From NCBI GenBank assembly GCA_015698045.1, contig BLAL01000017.1, positions 654,991 to 718,990 of the forward strand: a DNA stretch of 64,000 nucleotides, written 5' to 3'. Each line of letters starts with the position of its first letter. The stretch's first letter is position 1. This document shows, in pieces, positions 12,061 to 22,370 of this stretch. Under the pieces are notes generated by a model, which had not been told where the DNA came from, did no database searches, and saw only the letters and a program-made list of their open reading frames with translations. The stretch is from Rhizophagus clarus. Lineage: Eukaryota; Glomeromycota; Glomeromycetes; Glomerales; Glomeraceae. The position numbers and the translations under genes are program-made.

Positions 12061-12330
12061 ATTCGGCATTGTTCAAAAACTTAAGGTTTCTGTAAAGTAA
12101 TCATAAAACTTTAATAAAAAATATGCTTCGCGCCTCCAGCTAAAAAGCAAGTCTAACAAAAATTTAGTAAATGCCTATTGAATATTATGCCCAAAATTCT
12201 GGCTAGAATTAAGGTATAAAGCTAGCCAAAATAATCTTTGCTTTACCTATTCTGACTGACAACTATCATAATAATCTCCTTCTTCTAGTTTTATCAAAGT
12301 CTATTATAGAATCGGCTAACATAGAATTGG

Positions 12331-12564
12331 CTAACATAAATTCTTTCTTTGTCGAAGTCTATCATAGTATCGGATAACATAATAACCTCTAACATGTAGT
12401 GGACATCGCTCACAAGCAGAGGATGTAGGCTTTCCACAATCAGAACATGGTATCCGTTTTTTTTTAGCTTTCCAATGGAATCGACATCCTTCAGGCCTAG
12501 TACTACCATTCCCACAAGCCTTTCCAGTATTGCAGAGAAATGGGCAAGAATATTCACCGATCAT
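12331..12564 (-). CDS. Small Cys/His-rich protein at the left end of the Polinton-like block
   Basis: ATG at 12,564; 77 codons. Cysteines and histidines are arranged as CPFLCNTGKACG, then EGCRFHWKAKKK, PCSDCGKPTSS, CPLHVRGYYV and RYYDRLRQ, suggesting one or two zinc-binding sites. A clearly related protein is encoded on the opposite strand at 32,215-32,384, so homologous small genes bracket the 20-kb block and both are read outwards. No named family is recognised. Nucleic-acid binding is an inference from the cysteine pattern and basic residues. Confidence 0.5.
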   Translation of the reverse strand: MIGEYSCPFLCNTGKACGNGSTRPEGCRFHWKAKKKRIPCSDCGKPTSSACERCPLHVRGYYVIRYYDRLRQRKNLC

Positions 12565-12772
12565 CCTACTTTTTTATTACTAGAATCAAAAAGATTAATT
12601 AATAATTAGTTAACGCTTCAGTTTTGCAATAGCTAGAACCGCTTCAGAAAGCTTGTAAATACTTATCTTTGGTAGGGTTTCTATGAACGAAAAGTGATAG
12701 GTACATAGGAAATAAATAATTAAAGAAAAAATTATATAAGCAAGTAATAGCGTGACGGTTAGAGCTAACACC

Positions 12773-13843
12773 ATGGTTAGAAAAACAAGAAGTGATAAAA
12801 AAGATACAATCTGTAAATGTTGTGGTCATGAATGCTCAACACCCCAAAAACTTCGTGAGCATCTTAAGCGAAAAAATCCATGCAAACCATTACAAAAGCA
12901 GAAGGAAGTAGCTTCTATTCAAACGCCAATTCAGATGCCTGATCAAAAAGCTATCCAACAGGATATCCAAGCTTCCAAAATCAAAGCACAGGCAGAAAGC
13001 TCTAGTGTAAATATGAGCAAAAAGGAGAAGCCACATGTGGTAATCCCAACAGCAATTCCTGAGTTAGAATCCAAAAAGGAAGCTCTAGTACTTGGTGTCG
13101 ACTACATTACAGAAGAGGAGGCAAAGAATTGGATCAGTCCAAATGCACGTAAATTCAGAGAGCAAATTAAGACATGGGGAAGAAGATTGCAAAAACGTTG
13201 GAAAGAATTAGATCTAGGTGTTGAGCTAATTAAGGCAAATGATCTAGATGGTTGTAAGACCCTTTTCCATGATCTTGAACTAAATGATCCAGAGGAAGTT
13301 CGCCTACCAACATTAAAAGAGTTAGAGAAATATGAAGGCAGCCCTGGACCTAAAACACAATCATTTAGGGAAGGTAATAAATCTAAGAATTTGATCAATA
13401 AAGAATTTGAGCGCTTAGGAGAAATTAAGGGGTACGAAAATTCAGAGAAGGATTTAGAATTTAGGGAACAAGAAGAATTGGGAACAGTGGTTAAAAGAAG
13501 AGCCGTAGCTGTACATCATGCAAAAGTTCCCAAATCCCATCCAGATAATGGAAGCGATATACGAAAAATGTTAGAAAGCCAAAGAAAGCAGTTTAGAGAA
13601 ATACTTGAAAAGGAATTTGATAAGCGTGGACAATTTAAGTTCGCTCTATGTTCTCTTACCAAATTTCTTATAGATGATAAACCTGGAAATGAAAAACAGG
13701 GAAAAAAGAATTCACGAACTGACTGGCTTAGAAATAAGCAAATTATAGTTTATAATAGAAATGAAATAGATGATTACTTAAGCAGTGCTTTTGAACAGAT
13801 CCTATACCAAGTGAAGGAGAGAGGAGGTAAGACTAATTCTTGA
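12773..13843 (+). CDS. C2HC zinc-finger protein of the Polinton-like block
   Basis: The start is taken at the ATG at 12,773 (context ACACCATGG). The frame is 357 codons with no break. The N-terminus has a finger CKCCGHECSTPQKLREHLKR followed by a Cys (C-x2-C...H...C). The same module occurs at 18,125 and near 32,100. The centre contains EEEAKNWISPNARKFREQI. The C-terminus (KFALCSLTKFLIDDKP, then a TDWLRNKQIIVYNRNEID segment) resembles, from memory, a region that precedes the polymerase domain in PolB proteins of Polinton-like elements; this is uncertain. Its last 11 bases overlap the end of the convergent integrase gene. Probable role: DNA binding in element replication or integration (inference). 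Confidence 0.6.
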   Translation: MVRKTRSDKKDTICKCCGHECSTPQKLREHLKRKNPCKPLQKQKEVASIQTPIQMPDQKAIQQDIQASKIKAQAESSSVNMSKKEKPHVVIPTAIPELESKKEALVLGVDYITEEEAKNWISPNARKFREQIKTWGRRLQKRWKELDLGVELIKANDLDGCKTLFHDLELNDPEEVRLPTLKELEKYEGSPGPKTQSFREGNKSKNLINKEFERLGEIKGYENSEKDLEFREQEELGTVVKRRAVAVHHAKVPKSHPDNGSDIRKMLESQRKQFREILEKEFDKRGQFKFALCSLTKFLIDDKPGNEKQGKKNSRTDWLRNKQIIVYNRNEIDDYLSSAFEQILYQVKERGGKTNS

Positions 13844-14969
13844 GAATATATTTGGGTGGTAATACCGTATCTGGTGGGACGATTTGCAGTTCTTCTCTTA
13901 CAAATGAGCGTCTAGGACCCTTGTAAAGCTTGTAGAGAATAGGCTGATTTTCTTTTATCAAATAAGAATCAATTGTAAAAACTTCGGGAGACCAATTGCA
14001 ATCAGTTGCTCTTCTTCTCCCACCTTCTAATTCACTAGGTTCTAATAGATGCCGAACTTCTGTATAGCTAGGTAAAAGTGGTTCATTATAACCAACTGGT
14101 CTCCTATGTTCAACAGAATGTCTAGCTATTATTTTTTTACCTTTTAATGCCTTTTTTACAGCCTCGTTAGGAGACATATCTATTAATCGAGTAGAAGTAT
14201 TATTGTAAATATTATCATTTATACGAAGTCCTCTAATCCATGCTCTGGATCTATCAGTCAAAGGCAAATGAAAATCTTCAGCATCTTGCCGAAAATATGC
14301 ATGTTTTTCAAATTCTTGATGGTCACATTCAGCAATAGCTACACCACGTTTAGAGTTAGCATATTGAATTTTAATACCATAGGTAAGCAATAAATCTCTA
14401 TATTCGCACATATATTCAGTGCCTCTATCTACAATAAAAGTATTTGAATAGCTAAGAGAGTTATTAGGATCATCATAGATTTTCTGAATCGCTCTAGCCA
14501 TCTGTGTGGCTGTTTTATCAGTCAATGCAAAACTACAACGATACCTAGTTGCAACATCTTTGATAACGCCCCTATACTTATAAATCTGATTACCTACTTT
14601 ATCAGGAGGCATAGGAGTAGTATCGCTCTGATGCACTTCATTTAAAAATTGTATATTATTAAAGGAGGCATACTGAATAAATTTTGGCTGAGGCTTGTGA
14701 ATCTGATGCAAAGCCTGCTTGTTTAGCCAATTTTTGATTTCTGTAAGAGAAAACTTATATCTGGCTTTCTTACAAACCATTTGCATTTTTTCAGCAGTCC
14801 GATAGTAACCTTCAGGTCTGTAATAAAGTTTCTGTAAAGCAAGATCCTGATCTAAGTCTTGAGCTTTTTGAGGATCAATATAAATAACCGGTCTTTTAGA
14901 AATATCAAGATTTCGAGTTTCACCAGAATCTATAGAAATAATAGGTAACAATGGGAGTTGAACAGGCAT
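13833..14969 (-). CDS. rve-type (retroviral-like DDE) integrase, intact
   Basis: 378 residues with no break. The catalytic core carries the first Asp in NEVHQSDTTPMPPD (about residue 116), the second in TFIVDRGTEYM (about 181) and a candidate Glu in VAIAECDHQEFE (about 214), the D,D-E order of rve integrases. A helix-rich N-terminal part precedes the core. The C-terminal part (LYKGPRRSFVREELQIVPPD) looks like a small beta-barrel or chromo-like domain that may bind DNA. Such integrases insert double-stranded DNA ends and are hallmark genes of Polintons, Ginger transposons and LTR elements. No reverse transcriptase is present in the window. The 5' end overlaps that of the divergent Gag-like gene by 19 bp, so the two may share a promoter region. 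This is the best preserved gene of the block. Confidence 0.85.
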   Translation of the reverse strand: MPVQLPLLPIISIDSGETRNLDISKRPVIYIDPQKAQDLDQDLALQKLYYRPEGYYRTAEKMQMVCKKARYKFSLTEIKNWLNKQALHQIHKPQPKFIQYASFNNIQFLNEVHQSDTTPMPPDKVGNQIYKYRGVIKDVATRYRCSFALTDKTATQMARAIQKIYDDPNNSLSYSNTFIVDRGTEYMCEYRDLLLTYGIKIQYANSKRGVAIAECDHQEFEKHAYFRQDAEDFHLPLTDRSRAWIRGLRINDNIYNNTSTRLIDMSPNEAVKKALKGKKIIARHSVEHRRPVGYNEPLLPSYTEVRHLLEPSELEGGRRRATDCNWSPEVFTIDSYLIKENQPILYKLYKGPRRSFVREELQIVPPDTVLPPKYILKN

Positions 14970-17056
14970 ATATTGATTTATTAGATAGCAATTTAGAATT
15001 GCGGATAAAGTTGATAAAAGAGGAAACTACTACCATTAGAAATAAGGAAAAGATTCGTAAACTCACAAATGATCTAGAGCGATGTGAGCTATATATAAAA
15101 TATCTTGAGAAAAATCTCATATCTCGTGAGGATGAGATAGATAGATTAAAAGCAGAATATCAATCTACCTTACTTAATCTCAAAAAATGTCAGGATCATT
15201 TAGAGCTAAAGGAAGAGGCATTAATCACTCAAGATAACCAAATCATTCTGCTAGAAGAAACAGTAGAAAAGCTCAAAAGCCAAATTCTCAAGATATCACA
15301 TTTTCAAAATACTACTAATAAACATTCTAAAGAAGAACAAGAAAATATGGCCATACCTGATATTTTAATAAATATCACTACAGCACTAGATCGGGTAGAA
15401 GCATATATTGATGGAGATACATCATTTAACCCCAAAAATACACTAAATGGAATACGAATCTCATTAACAACTGCTCGTGAACTTATGCAAAGATATGCTT
15501 AAGATGCTATTAACTTACAAGATCGGCTTAATACTGTTCATGGTCTGCTTACTACTACCTATGGTCAGATAAATAACCTTATGAATGATATGGCAAATGT
15601 TAGAAATCAATGTCTTCGAAGAGCTCAGCTACTGACTTTGGCATATAATAATGAGGTAAATGAGCGTTGACGTTGGTGGCAAATAGCTCAAGATAGGCAA
15701 ACTAATGGTCAAAGAATAGCCTTAAGAAAGCAAAATCGGATTAATACATTAGTACAAGAAAAGGCAGTTCTCCAAATATTAGTTTGAAGGCGTAAAGCTG
15801 AGGCAGACTTAGCAGAATTCAATCGAGCATGAGTATTTAATAGATACCAAAAATGGAAGGATAGGGAATTAAATTCATGACAAATTATTTTGAATTTACA
15901 AAACAATCCTCCAGGAAACATGGCAGAAGCTAGACGGCAACCATTATATGACTCAATAGGAACTATTTTTGCTAAACATGATCCATTTACTGGACAGGAA
16001 CCTCCTAATGAATACTTGGATAGAATTTGGAATTCTATATCGCATTTAGAGCCAAATATGACCGCTCTTGAAAATGCCAATGCAGGAGACTTTAATGATG
16101 CAATTAAATTTGGTCTTTTAAAAACTAAGCTAGGTGGGAAGTATTTACCAGTTCTGAATAATGATCTGTATACAGCTGGAAACCCTGCTATAAATTCTCC
16201 AGCCACTCTACGAGTATGGATGAATGCAAAATATCAGCGTGAAACAATAGGTACCCAGCAATCAGCAATTCAAAGATTATCCCGAGAAAGATTTTTACCA
16301 ACAGACAGCCCCGATACATATGAAAAAAGAATTCGGCCATTATTGTTGGGTGTGGCAAATAACGATGCAACGACTCTATCATTTCTAAAAAACCACTTAT
16401 TGGGTGACTTCTATACATGGATGAAAATCGCTAATCCTGCTAATATAGATGCATACTTTACAGAACTAAAGAATTTATGGCTAGAACGTAATCTGATTAT
16501 AAGTTCAAGCGGAATGCCTTATGGGCAAGTACCTATTCAGCAATTAGTTAGTTCCCAAGAGACAGCACCTATTCAGCCACAAAAAGATGATTTTAAAATT
16601 CGTCTAGCAAGAGATTTGGCATATACAGGAATAGGAACAGATGATGTAACATTAGAAAATTTTATTTATGAAGAACTTAAAAAGAGATTAGGAGGTCAAA
16701 CAGCTCATGTTAGAAAAAGTCCCTTTACACCCAGAAGTGCATATGCCACGAAGAAAGTTGTTAGAAAGGTAGTGCCAAAAGCATCTGCAAAGCAAACCTG
16801 ACATTGTTCAGCATGTGGAAAGACTGGTCATACAAAAATTAATTGTCCTAAACTTAAGCGGACTAAGAAAGTTAATTATATATACCAAAATGAGGAAGAA
16901 GATCCTGAAGACTCTGAAGAATACATATTGGAAGAAGAAGATTCTGAAGAAGAAATCGAAGAGGATGATGAATATATTAATGATGATGATATTGATGATG
17001 AACCACGAAATTGCTATGCTTTAAAAAAAAAGTGGTGCGAAGTGAAGTACCAATAA
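14951..17056 (+). pseudogene. Gag-like protein: coiled coil, capsid-like region and CCHC zinc knuckle, six in-frame stops
   Basis: One frame runs from the ATG at 14,951 to 17,056, interrupted by TAA at 15,500 and TGA at 15,668, 15,785, 15,830, 15,878 and 16,799. The first 130 residues are a coiled coil (LKAEYQSTLLNLKKCQDHLE). A helical region (DPFTGQEPPNEYLDRIWNS; GDFYTWMKIANPANIDAYF) fits a retroelement Gag capsid-like fold. The knuckle CSACGKTGHTKINC (C-x2-C-x4-H-x4-C) follows, then an acidic segment. Order and knuckle are typical of Gag, which packages nucleic acid; capsid homology itself is inferred. A frame change at 17,020-17,031 leads into the protease part. Most stops are TGA, consistent with CGA or TGG decay. 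The true start may lie upstream. Confidence 0.7.
17020..17026 (+). promoter_or_regulatory. Candidate -1 ribosomal frameshift heptamer (T TTA AAA) at the Gag to protease frame change
   Basis: In the Gag frame the codons read GCT TTA AAA AAA AAG, so the heptamer T TTA AAA lies in the X XXY YYZ register. A -1 slip leads directly into the downstream protease frame. The alternative is loss of one A from the following poly-A run, which is a common lesion elsewhere in this window. Confidence 0.3.
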
Positions 17057-18117
17057 AAAAGAATACCAAGAAGTCCCCTACTTCCAAATCTCATGCTGAA
17101 AGTGCTAAATCAAAGAGGGCATCGGGCAATATAATAATGGCCACAGAACAAATGAAAAAAATAGCCTTAAAATCTATGGTATCATCAGTAGTCCCACATT
17201 GTCCTAAAGAGATTCTTGTAGAAATTGCGAAATTTCTTAATATGATATATCCCAAATTAAAAGGCCATTGCTTGAATACTGTTATGTCAAATGATACCGT
17301 TAAAAGAAGAGAGCTAGCATGGGAGAATGTTAATAACTATATTCAAGATGTCTTGTTACCACAATTACAGGCAGTAAATACCGAGCAGAAGCCTCTTTTA
17401 CAAGTTTCGTCTCCTTCTCAGACTGCATCTGTTCAGGAAGAGCATCAAGCCGAAAGAAAGGCAAATAATATTATGGAAATAGAAACATTACCAGATAATA
17501 ACCACTCAGAAGGCAGGCATACTTTGAATCATGCTATCAAGGCATATGCTCAGTGTCGCTCAGCTGAAAAAAAAAATAGCCAAATATATTAGCCAAAGCC
17601 CTTAGAGATAAATTTTTTACAAATAAAGGATGCCGATGATGTTGCGATCATTTATTGCAAGATAGGAGGTTTGGAAATACCTTGTGCAATGATTAATACG
17701 GGATCAGATTCTTCTATATTTTCAGATAATATTGCAGAATTAGTTGAAGAGCTTTTGGGTATCAAAATTAATAGGAAAAAGATCCATACGCTTAATGGAG
17801 TTGCAAACAAATCCCTATCCATTGGCACTATGGAGGATATTTCTATAACAATTGGTTCAGGAGAAAATACAGCCACTATTACAGATGAATTTTCTGTTGT
17901 GCCTGCAGAACAGGATCAGAATGGAAATGCTAAATCTTTAGTAATTCTTGGGACGCAATGGCAGTATCGTGCAGGTTGGGAGCCTTTAGTAAAAGGGGAA
18001 TTTAAGGCAAGCCGAAATGGAAAGACTATCACCATCCTCCTATCAGTTCACAAATCCCAGCGTAATGTTTTTACTGTAGAAAAAGAGCCAGAATCTGCAA
18101 AAAAAAAAACTAGCTAA
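17026..18117 (+). pseudogene. Linker and retropepsin-like aspartic protease, catalytic Asp replaced by Asn
   Basis: The frame continues from the Gag frame change to 18,117 with one TAG at 17,590. The first part is a helical linker (MKKIALKSMVSSVVPHCPKE; NNYIQDVLLPQLQAVN). The second is a retropepsin-like domain: the active-site loop reads CAMINTGSDSSIFSDNIAEL where the family has D-T/S-G, so the catalytic Asp is Asn (AAT at about 17,695). A later ILGTQWQ fits the conserved hydrophobic-Gly strand. In retroelements this enzyme cleaves Gag. With Asn here cleavage activity is unlikely. GAT to AAT is the same G-to-A change seen in other broken genes of the window. The end of the frame lies at an 11-A run (18,099-18,109), after which the next frame encodes a zinc finger. 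Confidence 0.65.
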
Positions 18118-18322
18118 TCGAACTTGTCAGTATTGTAGAAAGGAATTCAGATATCTCTGTAAATTAAGAGAACATATGAAAAGAAATAATAATTGTTCAC
18201 GAAAAGTGACTGACTGCCCACGAGAAGTGACTGACTGCCTACGAAAAATGACTGACTGCCCACGAAAAGTGACTGACTGCTTATGGAAAAATATGGTGCC
18301 TATTCATCTGTCATTAGCTTAG
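18113..18322 (+). pseudogene. C2HC finger tail of the Gag-protease gene, with 21-bp repeats
   Basis: After the 11-A run the shifted frame reads TCQYCRKEFRYLCKLREHMK and a closing Cys, the same finger module as at 12.8 kb and 32.1 kb. It continues into four tandem 21-bp repeats encoding RKVTDCP-type heptapeptides, and stops at 18,320. This is most simply the C-terminus of the Gag-protease protein separated by a homopolymer frameshift. It has no ATG of its own. Confidence 0.5.
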
Positions 18323-18729
18323 ACACGCATCCAGAAAGTATATTTTTTTGAATATTTAGATTATTCTTTGCATTTTCCCATTTTTTAGTCCAAAATTCAG
18401 TATCATAGTGAATATTATATACTATAATAAAACCATATTCATTTTTATTCCTCCCCAGTTTTCTGCCAGTTCCTTGATAGTTCTAGGAATGTTCCAGGAA
18501 TGTTCCAGGAACTATAGAAGGATTAGTTTGCAGATTTTTCATGATTTTATTTATTCGATAAGCACATTTATGATTATACATGAATTAAAAAAAAAGAGAA
18601 AGGTCTGATATGGGCGAACTTTATTATTATATATATGCAGATCTCTTAAGGGTCTATTTACATATCAAATTTATTTCATAGAATGTGAACCGAGTTCACA
18701 ATGTCATGTGTGTGGCGCAGTAAATATTA
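18323..18729. other. Gap between the Gag-protease gene and the RING gene
   Basis: A+T-rich, no gene seen. Short GTTCC-rich repeats lie at 18,470-18,515. Confidence 0.4.
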
Positions 18730-19913
18730 TTATTTCGCAAACTTGACCAAGATATGGTCAATATCATCCTGGCTTAATTTTGCTATAGTTGATACTGAGA
18801 AAGATTTAATCCTTTGAATCATATGCTCTCCTATTTCACTAAAAAGATCATAAATCTTTAGAGCCCATTCTTTTTTCTTCCGAAGTAAGTCATCACTAAC
18901 TGAATCTGGAAGCTGTTTTCGAACTTCTTGATTGACCAGTGCTGTAGCTGTACATTTGGGATTAGTTTTTAAGTAGTGGCTAAATTGATCATTAAGCGCT
19001 TTTCCAAAATTAAAATATGATTTGATAACAGCCCGTTTAGCGACCTCCTCCTGCCCCTCCACAACGTCGATTACATTGTACAAATCAAAGAAAGTTCCGC
19101 TACCCGATCCCAAAGGGGGATCCCCTCTTTCGCAATTTCTGGATCTTGTGATATTTCAGAAATTAATTCTTCAATAAGTTTTTCTAATATGATCTTCCCA
19201 CCATTTTTTTTGGCTTTTTTACTAGAGGATTTTTCGGTTGAGTCATTAGATCGTTTTTTCTGGGTGGTTCTCGAAGCCTGTTCTACTGGAAACATTACCA
19301 AATCTTCGCCTGAGCAGGTAGAATACTTTTTGTGAGGATTGCCAATACAATCATAATGCACGGCGTGTTTGCAGGATAAAAAGACAGTATCTTTTGTGAA
19401 ATCTGCAGTAATTTCTTCAAGACATTTTGCACATAATAGCTGATTTCGTGGAATTGCGGAATCCTCGATACCCTCCATTGGATCTTCTGGTATAGCTGGC
19501 GAATTCAGGACAAACTTTTCACTAATCACGTTAGAAATGGCTGAAATTCTGCTTGATTGGGATGATTGTAAACCTCTCCTAATAAAACTTGAGTCCACAA
19601 TAATATCGACATTCTTTCCACAATCAGGGGATGGACAGGTGCTTGGTTTGGTATGTAGAAGTTGCTTCTCAATACATGACCTGTGAAAAATATGTCCGCA
19701 AGAAAGGATTGTGAGCGCCTTTATGGGTAATGACAAAATATTCATCGTACATTCAGAACACGATTCTAGTTCTGGAATTTTTTTATCCCCAACCATATCA
19801 TCCTCGAGATACTTCAGGATACTATATGCGAAGTTTCTATAGTTGGTAAGAGATGGGTGGGGTCTCTCTGGGATTTGGTAAGATGAATCTTTGGTCGATT
19901 CTGTGCTCGTCAT
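18730..19913 (-). pseudogene. Double RING-type protein with C-terminal 'LF..IG' module, one frameshift
   Basis: The ATG at 19,913 opens a 280-codon frame with two zinc-binding clusters: CSECTMNI...CGHIFHRSCIEKQL...CPSPDC, and CAKCLEEI...CKHAVHYDCIGNP...CSGED. A basic SSSKKAKKNGG follows. At about 19,095 the frame shifts, and the remainder continues in the overlapping frame (FFDLYNVIDVVEGQEEV) to 18,730 with DLFSEIGEHMIQRIKSFSVS and IAKLSQDDIDHILVKF. The whole resembles a repeated protein family I associate with Rhizophagus. RING domains suggest ubiquitin ligase activity, unproven. The C-terminal module is shared with the neighbouring gene at 20.1-21.9 kb. These genes sit between the Gag-protease and helicase genes of the Polinton-like block and may be cargo. 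Confidence 0.6.
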
Positions 19914-20114
19914 ATTGGTTTAACTTTCATTGTGTACTAGCCAGTTCATATAGCGCTGATGCATGTACAGGAAAAAATATATTATCAAATTCTCGTTAGT
20001 AATCACGTACAACATTTCATCATTTATTAACTCCCTTACAAATTTCACGTCATACAGCCCCTATTCTTCGGTAAGAATTTTACCCTTTATCTTCTGCGCC
20101 AGGTGATGACCGGA
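19914..20114. other. Short spacer between two same-strand genes
   Basis: About 200 bp with no recognisable element. It contains the upstream region of the RING gene. Confidence 0.4.
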
Positions 20115-21872
20115 TTATGCTACTACCTCTACCTTGGTATCCAATTTGGAAAAATCACTGGAGGAAGATTGAGCGAAAACTTGCATAAACTGGGTATGGG
20201 TTTGTTCCCATTCTTTCATAAGATTATCTAACCATGCAGTACTTTCACGACTCTCTAGAATACCGTGACGCAATAGCTCTTCACCGATTATCCTTTCGCA
20301 ATCTGTTAGTAATGTATGATATTTTCTACGATCTTCATTTTTTTCTATTGATCTGTGATAAATTAGTATATCTCTCTCCAAGTCACTACAGAAGTATTTC
20401 ACGTCCCACCTATATTTTTCAGCTTCAGTAATGATCGAAAATTTCTCAGGATCGAGACTATGTTCAACGGCATATTGATAAAGACATTCCATCTTATTTG
20501 GGTTAGTCCTAGAAATCCGCGTTCGAGAAGTTGCGGATGTTACATTTGCTTGAGATTTGGGCGAATTGACTGGACCTATTTTAGAGGAACCACCTGAAGA
20601 ATTAGAGTCATGAGATAAAGGAATAGGTGTAGTTGATTCCTTTGGAGGCAAGACCTCCAATACATTATTCTGATCAGATCCCTCTGGGACCTTGTCATCT
20701 TGTTCTTCATCTTCAGCTTTATCAGTGAATTCCATATTGGGTTTTTCGGTGAAGTGATCTATAATTGTTTGAATCTGAGGATCAGTAAATTTCGAAATAG
20801 TATCTGCACTATATGTTTTTATGTATTGAAGCTTGTCCATTCCTATTTTTTCGAATAAATCGTCAATCCTCAAAGCTTTCTGTGTTTGCCTACATAAAGT
20901 TTTGCGTTTAGTATTGGGAAGTTGTTTGATAATAAAATCGTATACCTGCCCTTTCGCTTTCTTTTTTCCAACTTTATTGCTGACCATAAAATCTTTATAC
21001 ATTCTCTTGAATTCTCTAGCATAGAAACACCAACGCAAAGTTTCTTCTTTATTGGCTTCGATTGCTTTCTTTTCTGCACCGCACGCAGTTTCTTATAGAT
21101 TAATAATATCAGGGAGGACCGCTCACTCTTCATTTCTCTCTGCTAAAGAATTTGGGCGAACCAAGTTCGCTGAAATTTCAGTCACAGTCAGGAGGATGTG
21201 TTTTTCTTCCATGGATGAATTAATTTCTTGAATCAAACCCTGTTCATTTTTTTGCTGAAGTTTTTTCTCTCTATTCCTTTGCCTAATCTCTTCACTAACC
21301 CTTTTCTTATGCTCCTTATTCAAGAAAGCGACTGTCTCTTTTTCCTCCGATGATTTATCTGAAGACACTAAAGCATGATTACTCACATCCGTCATCTCAT
21401 ATACATTCGATACCAGATTAATAGTATTCGAGGAAACAGAGCTTTGAGGCTCTATCTCATCTCTAGTATTCTGATCATATCCTGAAATCATTTCTTTAGA
21501 AGTAACATCTGATTGATGGGAAGTTAACTGTTTGCTTTCTTCATTATTGTCTCTTAGTTTCACTACTTCAGCCTTAATCTCAGCAATTTCAACATCACGC
21601 CTAACATTCTCGGCTGAAGAATCTTCCTTGTTTTTCTCCAACTCTTCAATTCTGGCCTTGAGTTTAGCATTCTTGGCATCACGCCTCTCATTATATTGCG
21701 CATTCGATTTTAGAGTCTCTGCATTCCTACGCTTAAGTTCAGCTACCTCAGCATTAGACACTGTAAGCTTGAATCTAAGATTGCGGATCTCAGTATTCTC
21801 CTTCCTAAGCTCTGCGTTCTCAGCCTCAAGTTCAGTGATACACTGTTTCAATAATTCAAGCTCGGATGACAT
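20115..21872 (-). pseudogene. Coiled-coil protein with C-terminal 'LF..IG' module, two in-frame stops
   Basis: The ATG at 21,872 begins MSSELELLKQCITELEAENA, a long leucine-zipper-like coiled coil (about 110 residues). Then come a polar region and a basic KKRVSEEIRQRNREKKLQQ. The frame is interrupted by TGA at about 21,121 and TAA about 30 bases further on. It continues in the same frame with ANKEETLRWCFYAREFKRMY, KAKGQVYDFIIKQLPNTKRK and DDLFEKIGMDKLQYIKTYSA, then a polar linker and a helical C-terminus to 20,115. The middle module is related to the end of the RING protein next door. This layout recalls a large repeated Rhizophagus family; its role is unknown to me. Because the frame is preserved across both stops, recent decay is likely. 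Confidence 0.6.
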
Positions 21873-22159
21873 GATCTATTATATATAACTAATACAATGT
21901 ATATAAGCATTCAAAATAAAAAAAAAACACGTAATTTTGGGCGAACTGAGTTCGCTAAAATTTGTCAAGAAAATTTTTTATTAATATATTAAACAAAAAT
22001 AAATACAAATGTTCGGGACTTTGCCCGTGATATATGATGTCTAAGCCTATCGCACTACACGATACAAAATTATTCTTACAATGAATGAACAACGATATAG
22101 TAATAGTCTAATCGATGTTGTGTGTTAAAAAAAGAGGAAACCAAGTCCTGCGATTGCAT
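21873..22159. other. Intergenic stretch
   Basis: No gene seen. A near-palindromic GCGAACTGAGTTCGC lies at about 21,942; a variant, GCGAACCAAGTTCGC, occurs inside the coiled-coil gene at about 21,153. Confidence 0.35.
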
Positions 22160-22370
22160 ACGCGTCTCATTAGGAGTTCGAAAAAGTTTTAAGCGAACAC
22201 TATTAAATGGTGCCCGCAATGTGCTTTGAATTGCGACTTCAAGTACGCTAACAGTTTGATTCTTGTCAACTGTAACAACTGGCGTAACTTCGTCGAGTTG
22301 AAGACCATGAAGTGGACCAGAAGGAATAATAATACAGTTAAGAGTAATTTTGTTTGTGCTTTCCTAAATA
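22160..22370 (-). pseudogene. Possible Crinkler-type ubiquitin-fold fragment
   Basis: One leftward frame reads TLNCIIIPSGPLHGLQLDEV, then a VTVDKNQTVSVLEVAIQ segment and FNSVRLKLFRTPNETR. The pattern LNC, V-x-V-D...T-V-x-x-L...I, then V-x-L-K-L resembles the ubiquitin-like N-terminal domain of Crinkler (CRN) proteins, which exist in Rhizophagus. No ATG or downstream CRN domain is seen, so at best this is a fragment. The family call is tentative. Confidence 0.3.

Larger units (their letters stand above)
4615..12101. repeat. Left arm of a large inverted duplication
   Basis: This stretch reappears in reverse orientation at 55,347-64,000. Matching landmarks in order are the CCTGACGTAGAG segment, the 90-bp satellite, gene B, the SNF2-RING gene, the GATATC-rich repeat zone, and the inner edge AAACTTAAGGTTTCTGTAAA. 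The sequences diverge abruptly after position 12,101. The outer edge lies at or left of about 4,622, where the right arm meets the window end. Coding parts differ by only a few substitutions per hundred codons; indels are more frequent outside genes. Confidence 0.93.
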
